Assembly: GCF_934632265.1 (NCBI RefSeq)
Contig: NZ_CAKTYH010000012.1
Span: forward strand, 1-30,000
DNA: 30,000 nucleotides
Origin: an uncultured Senegalimassilia sp.
Lineage (GTDB): Bacteria; Actinomycetota; Coriobacteriia; Coriobacteriales; Eggerthellaceae
Direction: 5' to 3'
Shown here: positions 14,912-22,494 of the stretch, piece by piece
How the letters are laid out: every line of letters starts with the position of its first letter
Numbering within the stretch: the first letter of the stretch is position 1
The notes under the pieces: model-generated
Databases searched by the model: none
Seen by the model: the letters and a program-made list of their open reading frames with translations, nothing else
Told to the model about the DNA's origin: nothing
Made by a program: the position numbers and the translations under genes

Positions 14912-15934
14912 ATGATCGTATCGTGGATGACCACGAATCGTTGCAACTTGAAGTGCGCTCATTGTTATCAAGACGCAGACGAGTGCGATAACCGAGAACT
15001 GTCGACCGAAGAAGCGCGCGCGATGATTTCCGACATTGCACGTGCAGGTTTCAAGATCATGATTTTCAGCGGCGGTGAGCCACTTATGCGTGATGACATT
15101 TTCGACTTAGTAGCTCATGCGGCATCGTGCGGACTCCGCCCGGTATTCGGCAGCAACGGAACCTTGATTACGCAAGACGTTGCGCGAAAGCTGAAAGCGG
15201 CGGGTGCGTGCGCTATGGGCATCAGCATTGACAGCCTTGACGCGGAAAAGCATGACAAGTTTCGCGGGGTCAAAGGTGCGCATGCGGCAACGCTGGCGGG
15301 AATCGAAGCCTGCAAAAGCGTCGGTCTGCCATTCCAGATTCACACCACTGTGGTTGATTGGAACCGTGATGAGGTGTGCGGCATCACTCGGTTTGCTAAG
15401 GAATTGGGCGCGATGAATCATTCGGTGTTCTTCCTGGTGCCGGTTGGGCGTGGCAAGGACATTTCTGACGAAAGCATCGACGTTGAGCAGAACGAGCAGC
15501 TGCTCGCTGACATTTTGCACGCTGGTTGTGATGCTGGTATCGAGGTCAAGCCTACGTGCGCGCCGCAGTTTATGCGCATCGCCGAGCAGATCGGCGTGCA
15601 AACGCGCTATACGAGAGGTTGCTTGGCGGGGTTGACCTACTGCGTGGTCGGAAGCGAGGGCATTGTGCGCGCGTGCGCATATATGACCGAAGATGCCGGT
15701 GACGTGCGCAAACAGCCGTTTGATGAGATTTGGCAAGCCAGTCCGGTGTTCCAAGAACTGCGCACGCAGGCATATAAGGGCGCGTGTGGAGCGTGCGATT
15801 ACAAGGGCGTTTGCGGCGGATGCCGCGCTCGTGCTGCGTATTACCACGATGGGGACATTTTGGGACAGGACGATTATTGCGCATGGGGCATGAAGAGCGC
15901 AGCGCGGGATGCGTCCGGCGTATCGGTCGCTTAG
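14912..15934 (+). CDS. Radical SAM/SPASM protein resembling AhbC/AhbD/NirJ
   Basis: A 340-residue protein with the radical SAM cluster motif CNLKCAHC (C11, C15, C18), SAM-binding GGEP (54-57), and a SPASM-type C-terminus with C237, C244, C255, C292, C295, C301, C304 and C323 (CGACDYKGVCGGCRARAAYYHDGD). The ends look most like NirJ and AhbC/AhbD, which process heme or heme d1 side chains; peptide-maturing SPASM enzymes share the layout. I start at ATG 14912 after a GGGGG ribosome site; GTG 14885 is upstream in frame. No small precursor-peptide gene was seen nearby. It leads an operon with a chelate-type importer, 30 nt ahead of its lipoprotein, which favours a tetrapyrrole or metal-chelate substrate. 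The exact reaction is unknown. Confidence 0.85.
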   Translation: MIVSWMTTNRCNLKCAHCYQDADECDNRELSTEEARAMISDIARAGFKIMIFSGGEPLMRDDIFDLVAHAASCGLRPVFGSNGTLITQDVARKLKAAGACAMGISIDSLDAEKHDKFRGVKGAHAATLAGIEACKSVGLPFQIHTTVVDWNRDEVCGITRFAKELGAMNHSVFFLVPVGRGKDISDESIDVEQNEQLLADILHAGCDAGIEVKPTCAPQFMRIAEQIGVQTRYTRGCLAGLTYCVVGSEGIVRACAYMTEDAGDVRKQPFDEIWQASPVFQELRTQAYKGACGACDYKGVCGGCRARAAYYHDGDILGQDDYCAWGMKSAARDASGVSVA

Positions 15935-15964
15935 CGGGACAAACCAATCCAAAAGGAGCAAGCA

Positions 15965-16957
15965 ATGAATAAGGCTGCAAATAGGGCCGTTGCGCTTTCG
16001 TGCGCGTTGGTTGTGGGCGTAGGGTCGTTTTCTTTGGCGGGGTGCTCGTCGCAAGGAGATCCCGCTGCATCTGAGGCGGGCGAAACGAAGGCGTCGGCCA
16101 TGCAGGGCGCGTATACCTTTACCGATGATTTGGGTCGCGAAGTGACGGTTACGTCGCATGATCGCGTGGTTGCCGGCATGGGCAGTTTCGCAAACGTGTG
16201 GGAGCTGGCCGGCGGTACGCTGGTCGGTGCGTCCGACGACGCTTTCTCCGATTACCACATTGCGTCTGATGCGCAGAAGATCGGCGATTTCTCGTCGCTC
16301 GACGCCGAATCGATCATCGCGCTCAACCCCGATTTCGTGATTTTGACGGGGTCGAGCAGCGGCCGCGGCGGCGGTGTTGCGCAAACCGAGTTGGCCGATA
16401 CGCTTACGGCGGCGAATATCCCCGTGGCGTATTTCAAGGTAACCACGTTCGAGGACTATCTGCGCATGCTGCGTACCTGCTGCGATATCACGGGCGACGA
16501 GCAAGCGTATGCGGAAAACGGTCAGGGTCCGGCCGATAGGATCGCCGAGATTTGCGCGAAGGCGGAAGGAAAGCAATCTGGCAGCGCCGTGGTGCTGACC
16601 ACGTATTCGGGCGGCACGCGCGTGCAGTCTTCCTCGACGCAGACGGGGACCATGCTTGCCGATTTGGGTGCGCAGAACATCGCCGATTCCGATAAAGGCC
16701 TATTGTCCGATTACAGCCTGGAGTCGCTGATCCAGGACAATCCGCAAACCATCTTCCTTCTACCTATGGGCAATTCGGATGAGGCGGCGCAACAGGCGCT
16801 AGCCGAGCAGACGACGCAGAACCCGGCATGGGCGCAGCTTGATGCAGTGAAGAACAATCGTGTGGTGACGCTTGATCCGCAGTTGTTCCAGTACAAGCCG
16901 AATGCTCAGTGGGATCAGGCGTATCAAGTCCTGTTCGATGCGCTGTACGGCGAATAG
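15965..16957 (+). CDS. ABC importer substrate-binding lipoprotein (FecB/BtuF type)
   Basis: The 330-residue protein has a signal peptide with lipobox LAGC (24-27), so it is anchored outside the membrane through C27. It then shows the two-lobed binding fold of the iron-chelate/cobalamin class: a first lobe with FTDDLGREVTVTSHDRVV and LDAESIIALNPDFVI, and a second lobe with a C-terminal NNRVVTLDP...YKPNAQWDQAYQVL segment. AGGAG lies shortly before the ATG. Family members bind siderophores, heme or corrinoids; the ligand here cannot be read. It is 30 nt behind the radical SAM gene and 8 nt before the permease. Confidence 0.92.
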   Translation: MNKAANRAVALSCALVVGVGSFSLAGCSSQGDPAASEAGETKASAMQGAYTFTDDLGREVTVTSHDRVVAGMGSFANVWELAGGTLVGASDDAFSDYHIASDAQKIGDFSSLDAESIIALNPDFVILTGSSSGRGGGVAQTELADTLTAANIPVAYFKVTTFEDYLRMLRTCCDITGDEQAYAENGQGPADRIAEICAKAEGKQSGSAVVLTTYSGGTRVQSSSTQTGTMLADLGAQNIADSDKGLLSDYSLESLIQDNPQTIFLLPMGNSDEAAQQALAEQTTQNPAWAQLDAVKNNRVVTLDPQLFQYKPNAQWDQAYQVLFDALYGE

Positions 16958-16965
16958 GTTGATTC

Positions 16966-18006
16966 GTGCGCGGGAATCGACTCAAAACGGTTGCGGCGAC
17001 GGATTGCGCGCGACATCGCTTTCGCACGATGCTGCTTGTTCTGCTTTTGGCGCTTGCCGGCGTGGTGTTCGCTGGTCTGGCGCTGGGGTCTTCGTCTATC
17101 GGTGCAAAAGACGTGGTGGCGTACGCTATGGGCAACGCGTCAGACATGGCTGTGAACGTGCTGGCGAACGTGCGCGTGCCGCGCGTCCTTGGGGGCGTGC
17201 TTGCCGGTGCGGCGCTTGCCGAGGCGGGCGCGCTTATCCAGGCAACGCTGAATAACCCGCTGGCCAGCCCGAACATCATCGGCGTCAACGCTGGATCCGG
17301 CCTGTTCGTTTTGCTGTTCGCATGCGTGGCTCCGCACGCGCTGGGCGTGTCGGCAGCCGGTGCGTTTGCGGGTGCGCTTGCCTCGGCGTTGCTGGTGTTC
17401 TTCGTATCGTCGTACGCAGGAGCCTCGCGCCTCACCATCGTGCTTGCCGGCACGGCGCTCACGTCCATATTCACGGCAGGAATGAATGCGATCCTTATTT
17501 TCAATCCGGATGCCTACGTGAACTCATCCGGGTTTTTGGTCGGAAGTCTTTCGGGCGTGATGACGTCTGAGCTGGTGATTCCTGGGTGCGCGATCTGCAT
17601 CGGGCTGCTTGTGGCCGCAGGCCAGGGAACGCGTCTTAACATCTTGTCGTTGGGAGATGAGGGTGCGCACGCGCTGGGGTTGAACGTACGGCGAACCCGG
17701 CTGACGTTGCTTTCGCTTGCGGCGCTGCTGGCGGGTGCCTCGGTTTGCTTTGCCGGGCTTATCGGGTTCGTCGGGCTGGTCGTCCCCCATATCGTTCGCT
17801 TCTTCGCTGGTCACGATAACCGTCGCGTATTGCTGCTTTCGCCTGTTGTCGGGGCCATCGTGGTGTGCGCGTGTGACACCGTTGCACGCACGCTGTTCGC
17901 GCCGTTTGAGATCCCTGTGGGAATTTGCATGGCGCTGATAGGCGGTCCATTCTTCATTTATCTGATTCTTCGTTCGCGGAAAGGAGAAGTCGATGGGCGA
18001 TCTTGA
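16966..18006 (+). CDS. FecCD-family ABC permease
   Basis: A 346-residue polytopic membrane protein of the FecCD/BtuC family with about nine to ten hydrophobic helices. Family landmarks are RVPRVLGGVLAGAALAEAGALIQATLNNPLASPNIIGVNAGSG near 65-110 (text split: RVPRVLGGVLAGAALAE and NNPLASPNIIGVNAG) and GLIGFVGLVVPHIVR near 264-278. It forms the channel of the importer as a homodimer with the ATPase below. The start is GTG 16966, 8 nt after the lipoprotein gene, with a weak ribosome site; the last 14 nt overlap the ATPase gene. Confidence 0.93.
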   Translation: MRGNRLKTVAATDCARHRFRTMLLVLLLALAGVVFAGLALGSSSIGAKDVVAYAMGNASDMAVNVLANVRVPRVLGGVLAGAALAEAGALIQATLNNPLASPNIIGVNAGSGLFVLLFACVAPHALGVSAAGAFAGALASALLVFFVSSYAGASRLTIVLAGTALTSIFTAGMNAILIFNPDAYVNSSGFLVGSLSGVMTSELVIPGCAICIGLLVAAGQGTRLNILSLGDEGAHALGLNVRRTRLTLLSLAALLAGASVCFAGLIGFVGLVVPHIVRFFAGHDNRRVLLLSPVVGAIVVCACDTVARTLFAPFEIPVGICMALIGGPFFIYLILRSRKGEVDGRS

Positions 18007-18766
18007 GTTCGACGACGTCGTATTCGGGTACGGCAGCAGCCTTTTGTTCGACGGCTTTTCCGCGTCGTTTCCGAAAGGGAGCATCAGCTGCATCGTCGGG
18101 CCGAACGGTTGCGGGAAATCGACGCTTGCGAAACTTGCCATGGGGCTGGTGAAGCCGACGTCGGGGCGCGTGCGCGTTGCCGGGCGCGATGTGTCGTCGC
18201 TGGCTGCTCGCGATCGAGCGCGTCTTTTAGGCGTGTTGGTGCAGCAGCAAGAGGCGCCGATGATGACGGTGCGCGAGCTGGTGATGTGCGGAAGGTTCCC
18301 GTGCTGTGGGTCGTTTTCGCGCTTGAGCAGGGAAGACGAAGAACGCATCGACGAGGCGCTTTTGCTTGCCGGCGTGCCTGAGCTGCGCGATCGTCCGCTG
18401 CAGAGCTTGTCGGGCGGGCAGCGGCAGCGCGTGCGCATGGCTATGGTGCTAGCGCAAGATACGCCGATCGTGCTGCTTGACGAGCCAACGTCGTTCATGG
18501 ACGTGGCGGCGTGTTTCGATATGGTGCGGCTGATTCGCCAGGTTCGGCAGCGCGGCAAGACGGTTGTCGCGGTGATTCACGATTTGAACCTGGCGCTTTC
18601 GGTTGCTGACCAGGTGTTTGTGATGGAGCGAGGACACTTGGCCGCGCGGGGTGAACCGAAGGATAGCGTCGTTCGTGTTGCTATCGAGCAGTCCTTCGGC
18701 GTGCGCTTGGAGCACGTGCAGACAAGCTGCGGCACAGCCTGGGTCCCTTTCGAGTCGCGTGAATGA
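17993..18766 (+). CDS. ABC importer ATPase (FecE/BtuD type)
   Basis: The 257-residue ATPase powers the importer. It holds Walker A GPNGCGKST (36-44), the Q-loop in LVQQQEAP, signature LSGGQ (139-143), Walker B IVLLDEP (159-165) and the switch histidine in VIHDLNLAL. The chelate-importer subgroup is supported by the VRELVMCGRFP segment, equivalent to the GR-P motif of FecE/FhuC. It overlaps the permease gene by 14 nt and has a good GGAG ribosome site inside it. It ends the MerR-linked operon just before a large palindrome. Confidence 0.94.
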   Translation: MGDLEFDDVVFGYGSSLLFDGFSASFPKGSISCIVGPNGCGKSTLAKLAMGLVKPTSGRVRVAGRDVSSLAARDRARLLGVLVQQQEAPMMTVRELVMCGRFPCCGSFSRLSREDEERIDEALLLAGVPELRDRPLQSLSGGQRQRVRMAMVLAQDTPIVLLDEPTSFMDVAACFDMVRLIRQVRQRGKTVVAVIHDLNLALSVADQVFVMERGHLAARGEPKDSVVRVAIEQSFGVRLEHVQTSCGTAWVPFESRE

Positions 18767-18769
18767 ATC

Positions 18770-18833
18770 TGCCCCCGTAGCGTTCCGGCTCGCCATCTTT
18801 TAAAAGGTGGCGAGCCGGAACGCTACGGGGGCA
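18770..18833. repeat. 64-nt near-perfect palindrome between convergent genes
   Basis: Arms of 26 nt (18770-18795 and 18808-18833) pair perfectly. After one T-G mismatch the centre CTTTTAAAAG (18797-18806) continues the symmetry. The next nucleotides on either side are not a T run, so it is not a standard intrinsic terminator, although its position between two convergent stop codons (18766 and 18839) suggests it ends both transcripts. No second copy is seen in the window. Confidence 0.85.
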
Positions 18834-18838
18834 TTGGC

Positions 18839-20812
18839 TCATAACCGGCGTTGTTGGTACAGGCCGTTGTCGGCGAAGCCCTGCTTGCGGTAGTAGCCGC
18901 GTGTGCCGATGGCGCTGATCACGTTTACGGCTTGGTATCCGTTTTCTCGGGCGATATCGCAGGCTCGCTCGATGAGCTTGCGGCCAAGACCTCGGTGCTG
19001 GGCGTTCTCGCCGCCTTGGTGCAGGCCGGCAACGCGCCCATATACGTGCACCTCGCGGATCATGGCTTCGCCGGCGTTAATGGGTAGGTCGAAAGCGTGT
19101 GCTCTCACGTATTCGGCGTTCGGCATGGACAGGCGCAAAAAGCCCGCGATGCGGTTGTCGGGCGTTGTCCATTGCAGGAACACCTCGTGGGTGTTCGTCG
19201 TTTCGTAGGCGATTTCCGAAAGCGAGAGCTCGTCGCTTGCGGCGGCCCCAAAAGCGATTTCGCGGGAGCGAATCTCTTGCACCGGTCGGGCTCGTTTTGC
19301 GAGTTCCAGATCGACCAGTTGACGCAGGTTCACTTTTTTGTTGCCGGTCATGATGTCGTGTGCCGAGATGTCGCGGATTATACGCGAGATGCGCGTGAAC
19401 GGCGGCGTGATCAGCACGTCATCGGCTAGCAGGTTGACCAGCTCCTGCTCGGTATAAGGGCGCCAGTTGCCGTCGCGCCAATGCGCGACCAATCCCGTGC
19501 CGTCCACAAGCGCGCAAGGGTACAGCTTGATCTCGTCGGGCTTGAAGGCGGGATGTTCGACCATGCGGCGATAATCGACGGCGTCGCTTTCGGGCGTTGC
19601 GCCGAGCAGGTTCGTCATGAAGTGCGCATGCGTTTTGAAGCCGAAGATGCGGGCAAGCTCGAAAGCCTGCTGCATGCGATCGACGCCGATGCCTCGATGG
19701 TTCGCGGCAAGGATGCGCTCGTCCAGGCTTTGGATGCCCATCTGCAGCTTCGTGCAGCCTAGACGGCGCAGCATGGCAAGCCGTTTGGGCGTGACGGCGT
19801 CGGGGCGTGTCTCCACCACAAGGCCCACGCAGCGGTGCTCGGCGGACTCGTTGTTGCGCTGAAGGACTTCCAGCTGGGAAAACGTTGCAGTCTGCCATTG
19901 CGCGGCAGCGGCCCAGCCGTTACCGGAGATGCCGTTCTCCAGGCTGTTGAACGCGGCAGATTCGAGGAAGGCGCTCTGCGCATCGTTGGTTGTATCGGGG
20001 CAAGAAGAAGCATCGACGGTTGCGGCGTCGCGGTCGACCGGTTGGTGATGAGGAATATCGTTGTCCGCGCGGGTTCCGCAAGCGTACAGGTTTCGAACCG
20101 TTTCGTTGTAGGAGGCGTTGCCGGCAGTGACGCGGGCTTGTGCTTCGGCGGCCCAGTCGGCAAGGTCGTCTCGCTCGCAGGCTATGCCGGCGTTGCGGTA
20201 TTGCTCGCGGCGCGTTTCTGATTCACGTTCTACCGTGGCTTCGCGGCTCATGTCGTTCAGAGCGCGGAACAGCTCGTGCATGTACCAGATTTGGTACGCT
20301 TCGGGGTAGTCGCTCCAGGTGCCGCCCAGGACGATGAGCTCCACCTTATCAGTGACGTGCCCCATTTGATGCAGCGTGCGCAAACGGGCGGTGACCTGCA
20401 GATACGGGTCGAACCAGTTACGCTCGGCGCGTTGGCAGGCCGGCTCGTCGTGCAGGTAGCTTTTCGGCATGCGCACGTCGTTGGGACAGTACAGGCACGC
20501 GCTCGAGCACGGCCAGGGCTTCGTGAGCACGGTGACGGTGGCCACACCGGAGGCGGTGCGGCGCGGTTTGACCTGCAGCGTCCGAACCAGCAGGGCCTCT
20601 TCGGCGGGCGAGACGCCCCAGGTGCGCCATTGCTCCGGGCGATGCTCCTTCGCTTCTTGATAGAACGGTAGCAGCTTCTTTTTCGCTACATAGCGAACAG
20701 GACCGGCCACCTCGCGGTTTCGGGTGCGGATGATGCGATCGAGCGCATCGGGGGCAAGCGGGGCGTTGGTGCGGCGGATCTCGCCGAGGATGTTCTGCAG
20801 TGTCTTTTCCAT
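18839..20812 (-). CDS. elp3: Bacterial Elp3, tRNA U34 radical SAM/acetyltransferase
   Basis: This 657-residue protein matches Elp3, which uses acetyl-CoA and SAM radical chemistry to build cm5U at wobble uridine 34. The cluster motif PCSSACLYC (C102, C106, C109) is followed by LGGTWSDYP, LVVETRPDAVTP and GCTKLQMGIQSLD. The C-terminal GNAT domain shows the acetyl-CoA loop HRGLGRKLIERA. An insert of about 130 residues (190-320), low in recognisable motifs, separates the two halves of the radical SAM barrel and is longer than in eukaryotic Elp3. No ribosome site precedes the ATG, and TACAAT lies 7 nt upstream, so the mRNA may be leaderless. A Trm9-like methyltransferase is encoded nearby on the other strand. 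Confidence 0.95.
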   Translation of the reverse strand: MEKTLQNILGEIRRTNAPLAPDALDRIIRTRNREVAGPVRYVAKKKLLPFYQEAKEHRPEQWRTWGVSPAEEALLVRTLQVKPRRTASGVATVTVLTKPWPCSSACLYCPNDVRMPKSYLHDEPACQRAERNWFDPYLQVTARLRTLHQMGHVTDKVELIVLGGTWSDYPEAYQIWYMHELFRALNDMSREATVERESETRREQYRNAGIACERDDLADWAAEAQARVTAGNASYNETVRNLYACGTRADNDIPHHQPVDRDAATVDASSCPDTTNDAQSAFLESAAFNSLENGISGNGWAAAAQWQTATFSQLEVLQRNNESAEHRCVGLVVETRPDAVTPKRLAMLRRLGCTKLQMGIQSLDERILAANHRGIGVDRMQQAFELARIFGFKTHAHFMTNLLGATPESDAVDYRRMVEHPAFKPDEIKLYPCALVDGTGLVAHWRDGNWRPYTEQELVNLLADDVLITPPFTRISRIIRDISAHDIMTGNKKVNLRQLVDLELAKRARPVQEIRSREIAFGAAASDELSLSEIAYETTNTHEVFLQWTTPDNRIAGFLRLSMPNAEYVRAHAFDLPINAGEAMIREVHVYGRVAGLHQGGENAQHRGLGRKLIERACDIARENGYQAVNVISAIGTRGYYRKQGFADNGLYQQRRL

Positions 20813-20819
20813 AGGCGGT

Positions 20820-20825
20820 ATTGTA
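20820..20825 (-). promoter_or_regulatory. Candidate elp3 -10 box (leaderless transcript)
   Basis: On the reverse strand TACAAT ends 7 nt before the elp3 ATG. The normal start distance puts +1 on the A of ATG, and no Shine-Dalgarno sequence is present. The -35 is poor (TTCGCC at 16 nt). Confidence 0.45.
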
Positions 20826-21293
20826 CGGCATCGCGCAAAAGGGCGAAGGGACGGCGCGCCCGTGTCGAGAAAAGCCGTGTAACTGTGTATATCGGGTCGC
20901 GTGCGAAGCTAGGAGCAGGGTATGCGGTAGCTATGGTTGGGAACGGGTCGATTGCGGGGTTTGGCGAGTGGCGGATGCGGGAGCGGCAGGGTCTGATCGT
21001 GCGGCGGACATGGAAGCGCCAAGAAGCGCTTCGGGCTTTGGGGAGCGCTCGACATCGGTTCTTTCTGCACAATGTCGACATACACGTGAAGGCTTTGCGA
21101 AGCGTGCGCGGCGGTTCCATGCAAATGCTCGGCGGATTAAGCCCTGGATGATGCAGAACACTTATCGAAAAAGCGGAAAAACAACCAGTGAACAGGCATT
21201 ATCCGCTTATCGAGAAATCAGTTCCCAAGTGATGTTGGTTTAGTGCCATTTAAACGGCCACGTTAGAATTAAAGGAAAGAACGAAACGAAGCA
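20826..21293. other. Intergenic region between elp3 and the desulfurase gene
   Basis: No convincing gene: several overlapping short frames lack protein-like composition. The right part is AT-richer and holds a direct repeat CTTATCGA (21162-21169 and 21206-21213, 44 nt apart) and an inverted repeat AAGCGGA (21172-21178) with TCCGCTT (21202-21208). A possible -10 TAGAAT (21264-21269) lies 24 nt before the desulfurase start, with no good -35 at the right distance. Confidence 0.45.
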
Positions 21294-22490
21294 ATGATGG
21301 GAATGCCCGTGGACAAGCCGCTTACATATCTGGACAACGCCGCAACGACGCCTCCTTATCCTGAGGTGCTTGCGCGCATGCACGAAGTGATGATGGACGG
21401 CTGGGGCAATCCCTCATCTCCGCACGTGGTGGGACGCCGCGCAAAAGAGATGCTCGAGGAGAGTCGCGCGGTTATCGCCGGTGTGCTTGGCGTGGATGCT
21501 GACGAGATTTACTTCACGTCCGGCTCGACGGAGTCGAACAACCTGGCCATACGCGGGGCGTGCTTGGCTCAGCGCGAGAACCCGGGCAAGATCATCACCT
21601 CTACGTTGGAGCACTCTTCGGTGACCCGCACCGTTCGCGGCATGCGTCGCGACCATGATTGGGATTGCCGCTACGTCGATGCGCTCGACGGAGGCTTCGA
21701 CATGGAGCAGCTGGCAGAGCATCTGCAAGATGGTCCCACCTCGCTTATCTCGGTGATGCGCGTACAGAACGAGACGGGCTGGATTTTCCCCATCCCCGAA
21801 ATCGCGCAGTTGCGCGATGAGCTGGCACCGGGCGTGCCGCTTCACTGCGATGCCACGCAGGCGTTCTGCAAGATGCCGGTGAATCCGCGCGAATGGGGCG
21901 TGCAGCTGCTCACGGCTGGCGCGCACAAGATCGGCGGGCCGCGCGGCATCGGCATCCTGTACGTGCAGCGCGGGCTTCCCATGCACACCACCGCGTTCGG
22001 CGGCAACCAGGAGCGCGGTTTGCGCTCGGGCACCGAGCCGGTGTTCCTTGCCGTGGGCATGGCCGAAGCCGTGCGCATCACGGCGGCGCATATGGAAACG
22101 GATATGGAATACGCTGCAAGCCTTCGCGAGCGCGCCATCGAGGGTTTGAAACGCGAAATCCCCGATGTGGTGGTGCATGCACCGGAAGGCGGAAGCCCTT
22201 ACATTTTGAGCGTTAGCGTGCCGGGCCTGCCTAACGCCGTGTCGGTGAAGTACTTGTCCGGACGTCGCGTGTGCGTGTCGCGCGCGTCGGCGTGCGAGGA
22301 GAACCACACCACCGTCGCGCCTGGCACGTGGCGTCCGAAGCATCCGCTGTCGCTGCAGGCGGCGGGCATCCCTCTTCGCGAGGGCAAGGAGACGCTGCGC
22401 GTGAGCTTCTTCCATCGCAATACTCCGGAAGATGTCGATCGCTTCGTCGCCGTGCTGGCGCAATGCGCGCGAGAGATGCGCGAGTCGTAA
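21294..22490 (+). CDS. Cysteine desulfurase (NifS/IscS family)
   Basis: A 398-residue PLP enzyme that takes sulfur from cysteine as a protein persulfide for tRNA thiolation or iron-sulfur assembly. It opens with YLDNAATTPP, has H-K in GAHKIGGPRG (PLP lysine K212) and the mobile-loop cysteine in SRASACEENH (C334). The loop differs from the usual GSAC-SG form, so its partner may be special. The ATG at 21294 has only a distant AAAGGA; ATG 21297, ATG 21303 or GTG 21309 are possible. It lies 4 nt before the Trm9-like methyltransferase gene, so the two are an operon, and with MnmA it could supply sulfur for s2U34. Confidence 0.92.
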   Translation: MMGMPVDKPLTYLDNAATTPPYPEVLARMHEVMMDGWGNPSSPHVVGRRAKEMLEESRAVIAGVLGVDADEIYFTSGSTESNNLAIRGACLAQRENPGKIITSTLEHSSVTRTVRGMRRDHDWDCRYVDALDGGFDMEQLAEHLQDGPTSLISVMRVQNETGWIFPIPEIAQLRDELAPGVPLHCDATQAFCKMPVNPREWGVQLLTAGAHKIGGPRGIGILYVQRGLPMHTTAFGGNQERGLRSGTEPVFLAVGMAEAVRITAAHMETDMEYAASLRERAIEGLKREIPDVVVHAPEGGSPYILSVSVPGLPNAVSVKYLSGRRVCVSRASACEENHTTVAPGTWRPKHPLSLQAAGIPLREGKETLRVSFFHRNTPEDVDRFVAVLAQCAREMRES

Positions 22491-22494
22491 GAAT

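Noticed and set aside
15107..16576. Reverse-strand open frame of 489 residues opposite the radical SAM and lipoprotein genes
   Set aside because: No domain pattern; the plus-strand genes are certain.
20821..21243. Possible 140-residue gene before the desulfurase gene
   Set aside because: No ribosome site, composition unlike a protein, and it crosses repeats and an AT-rich promoter-like zone.
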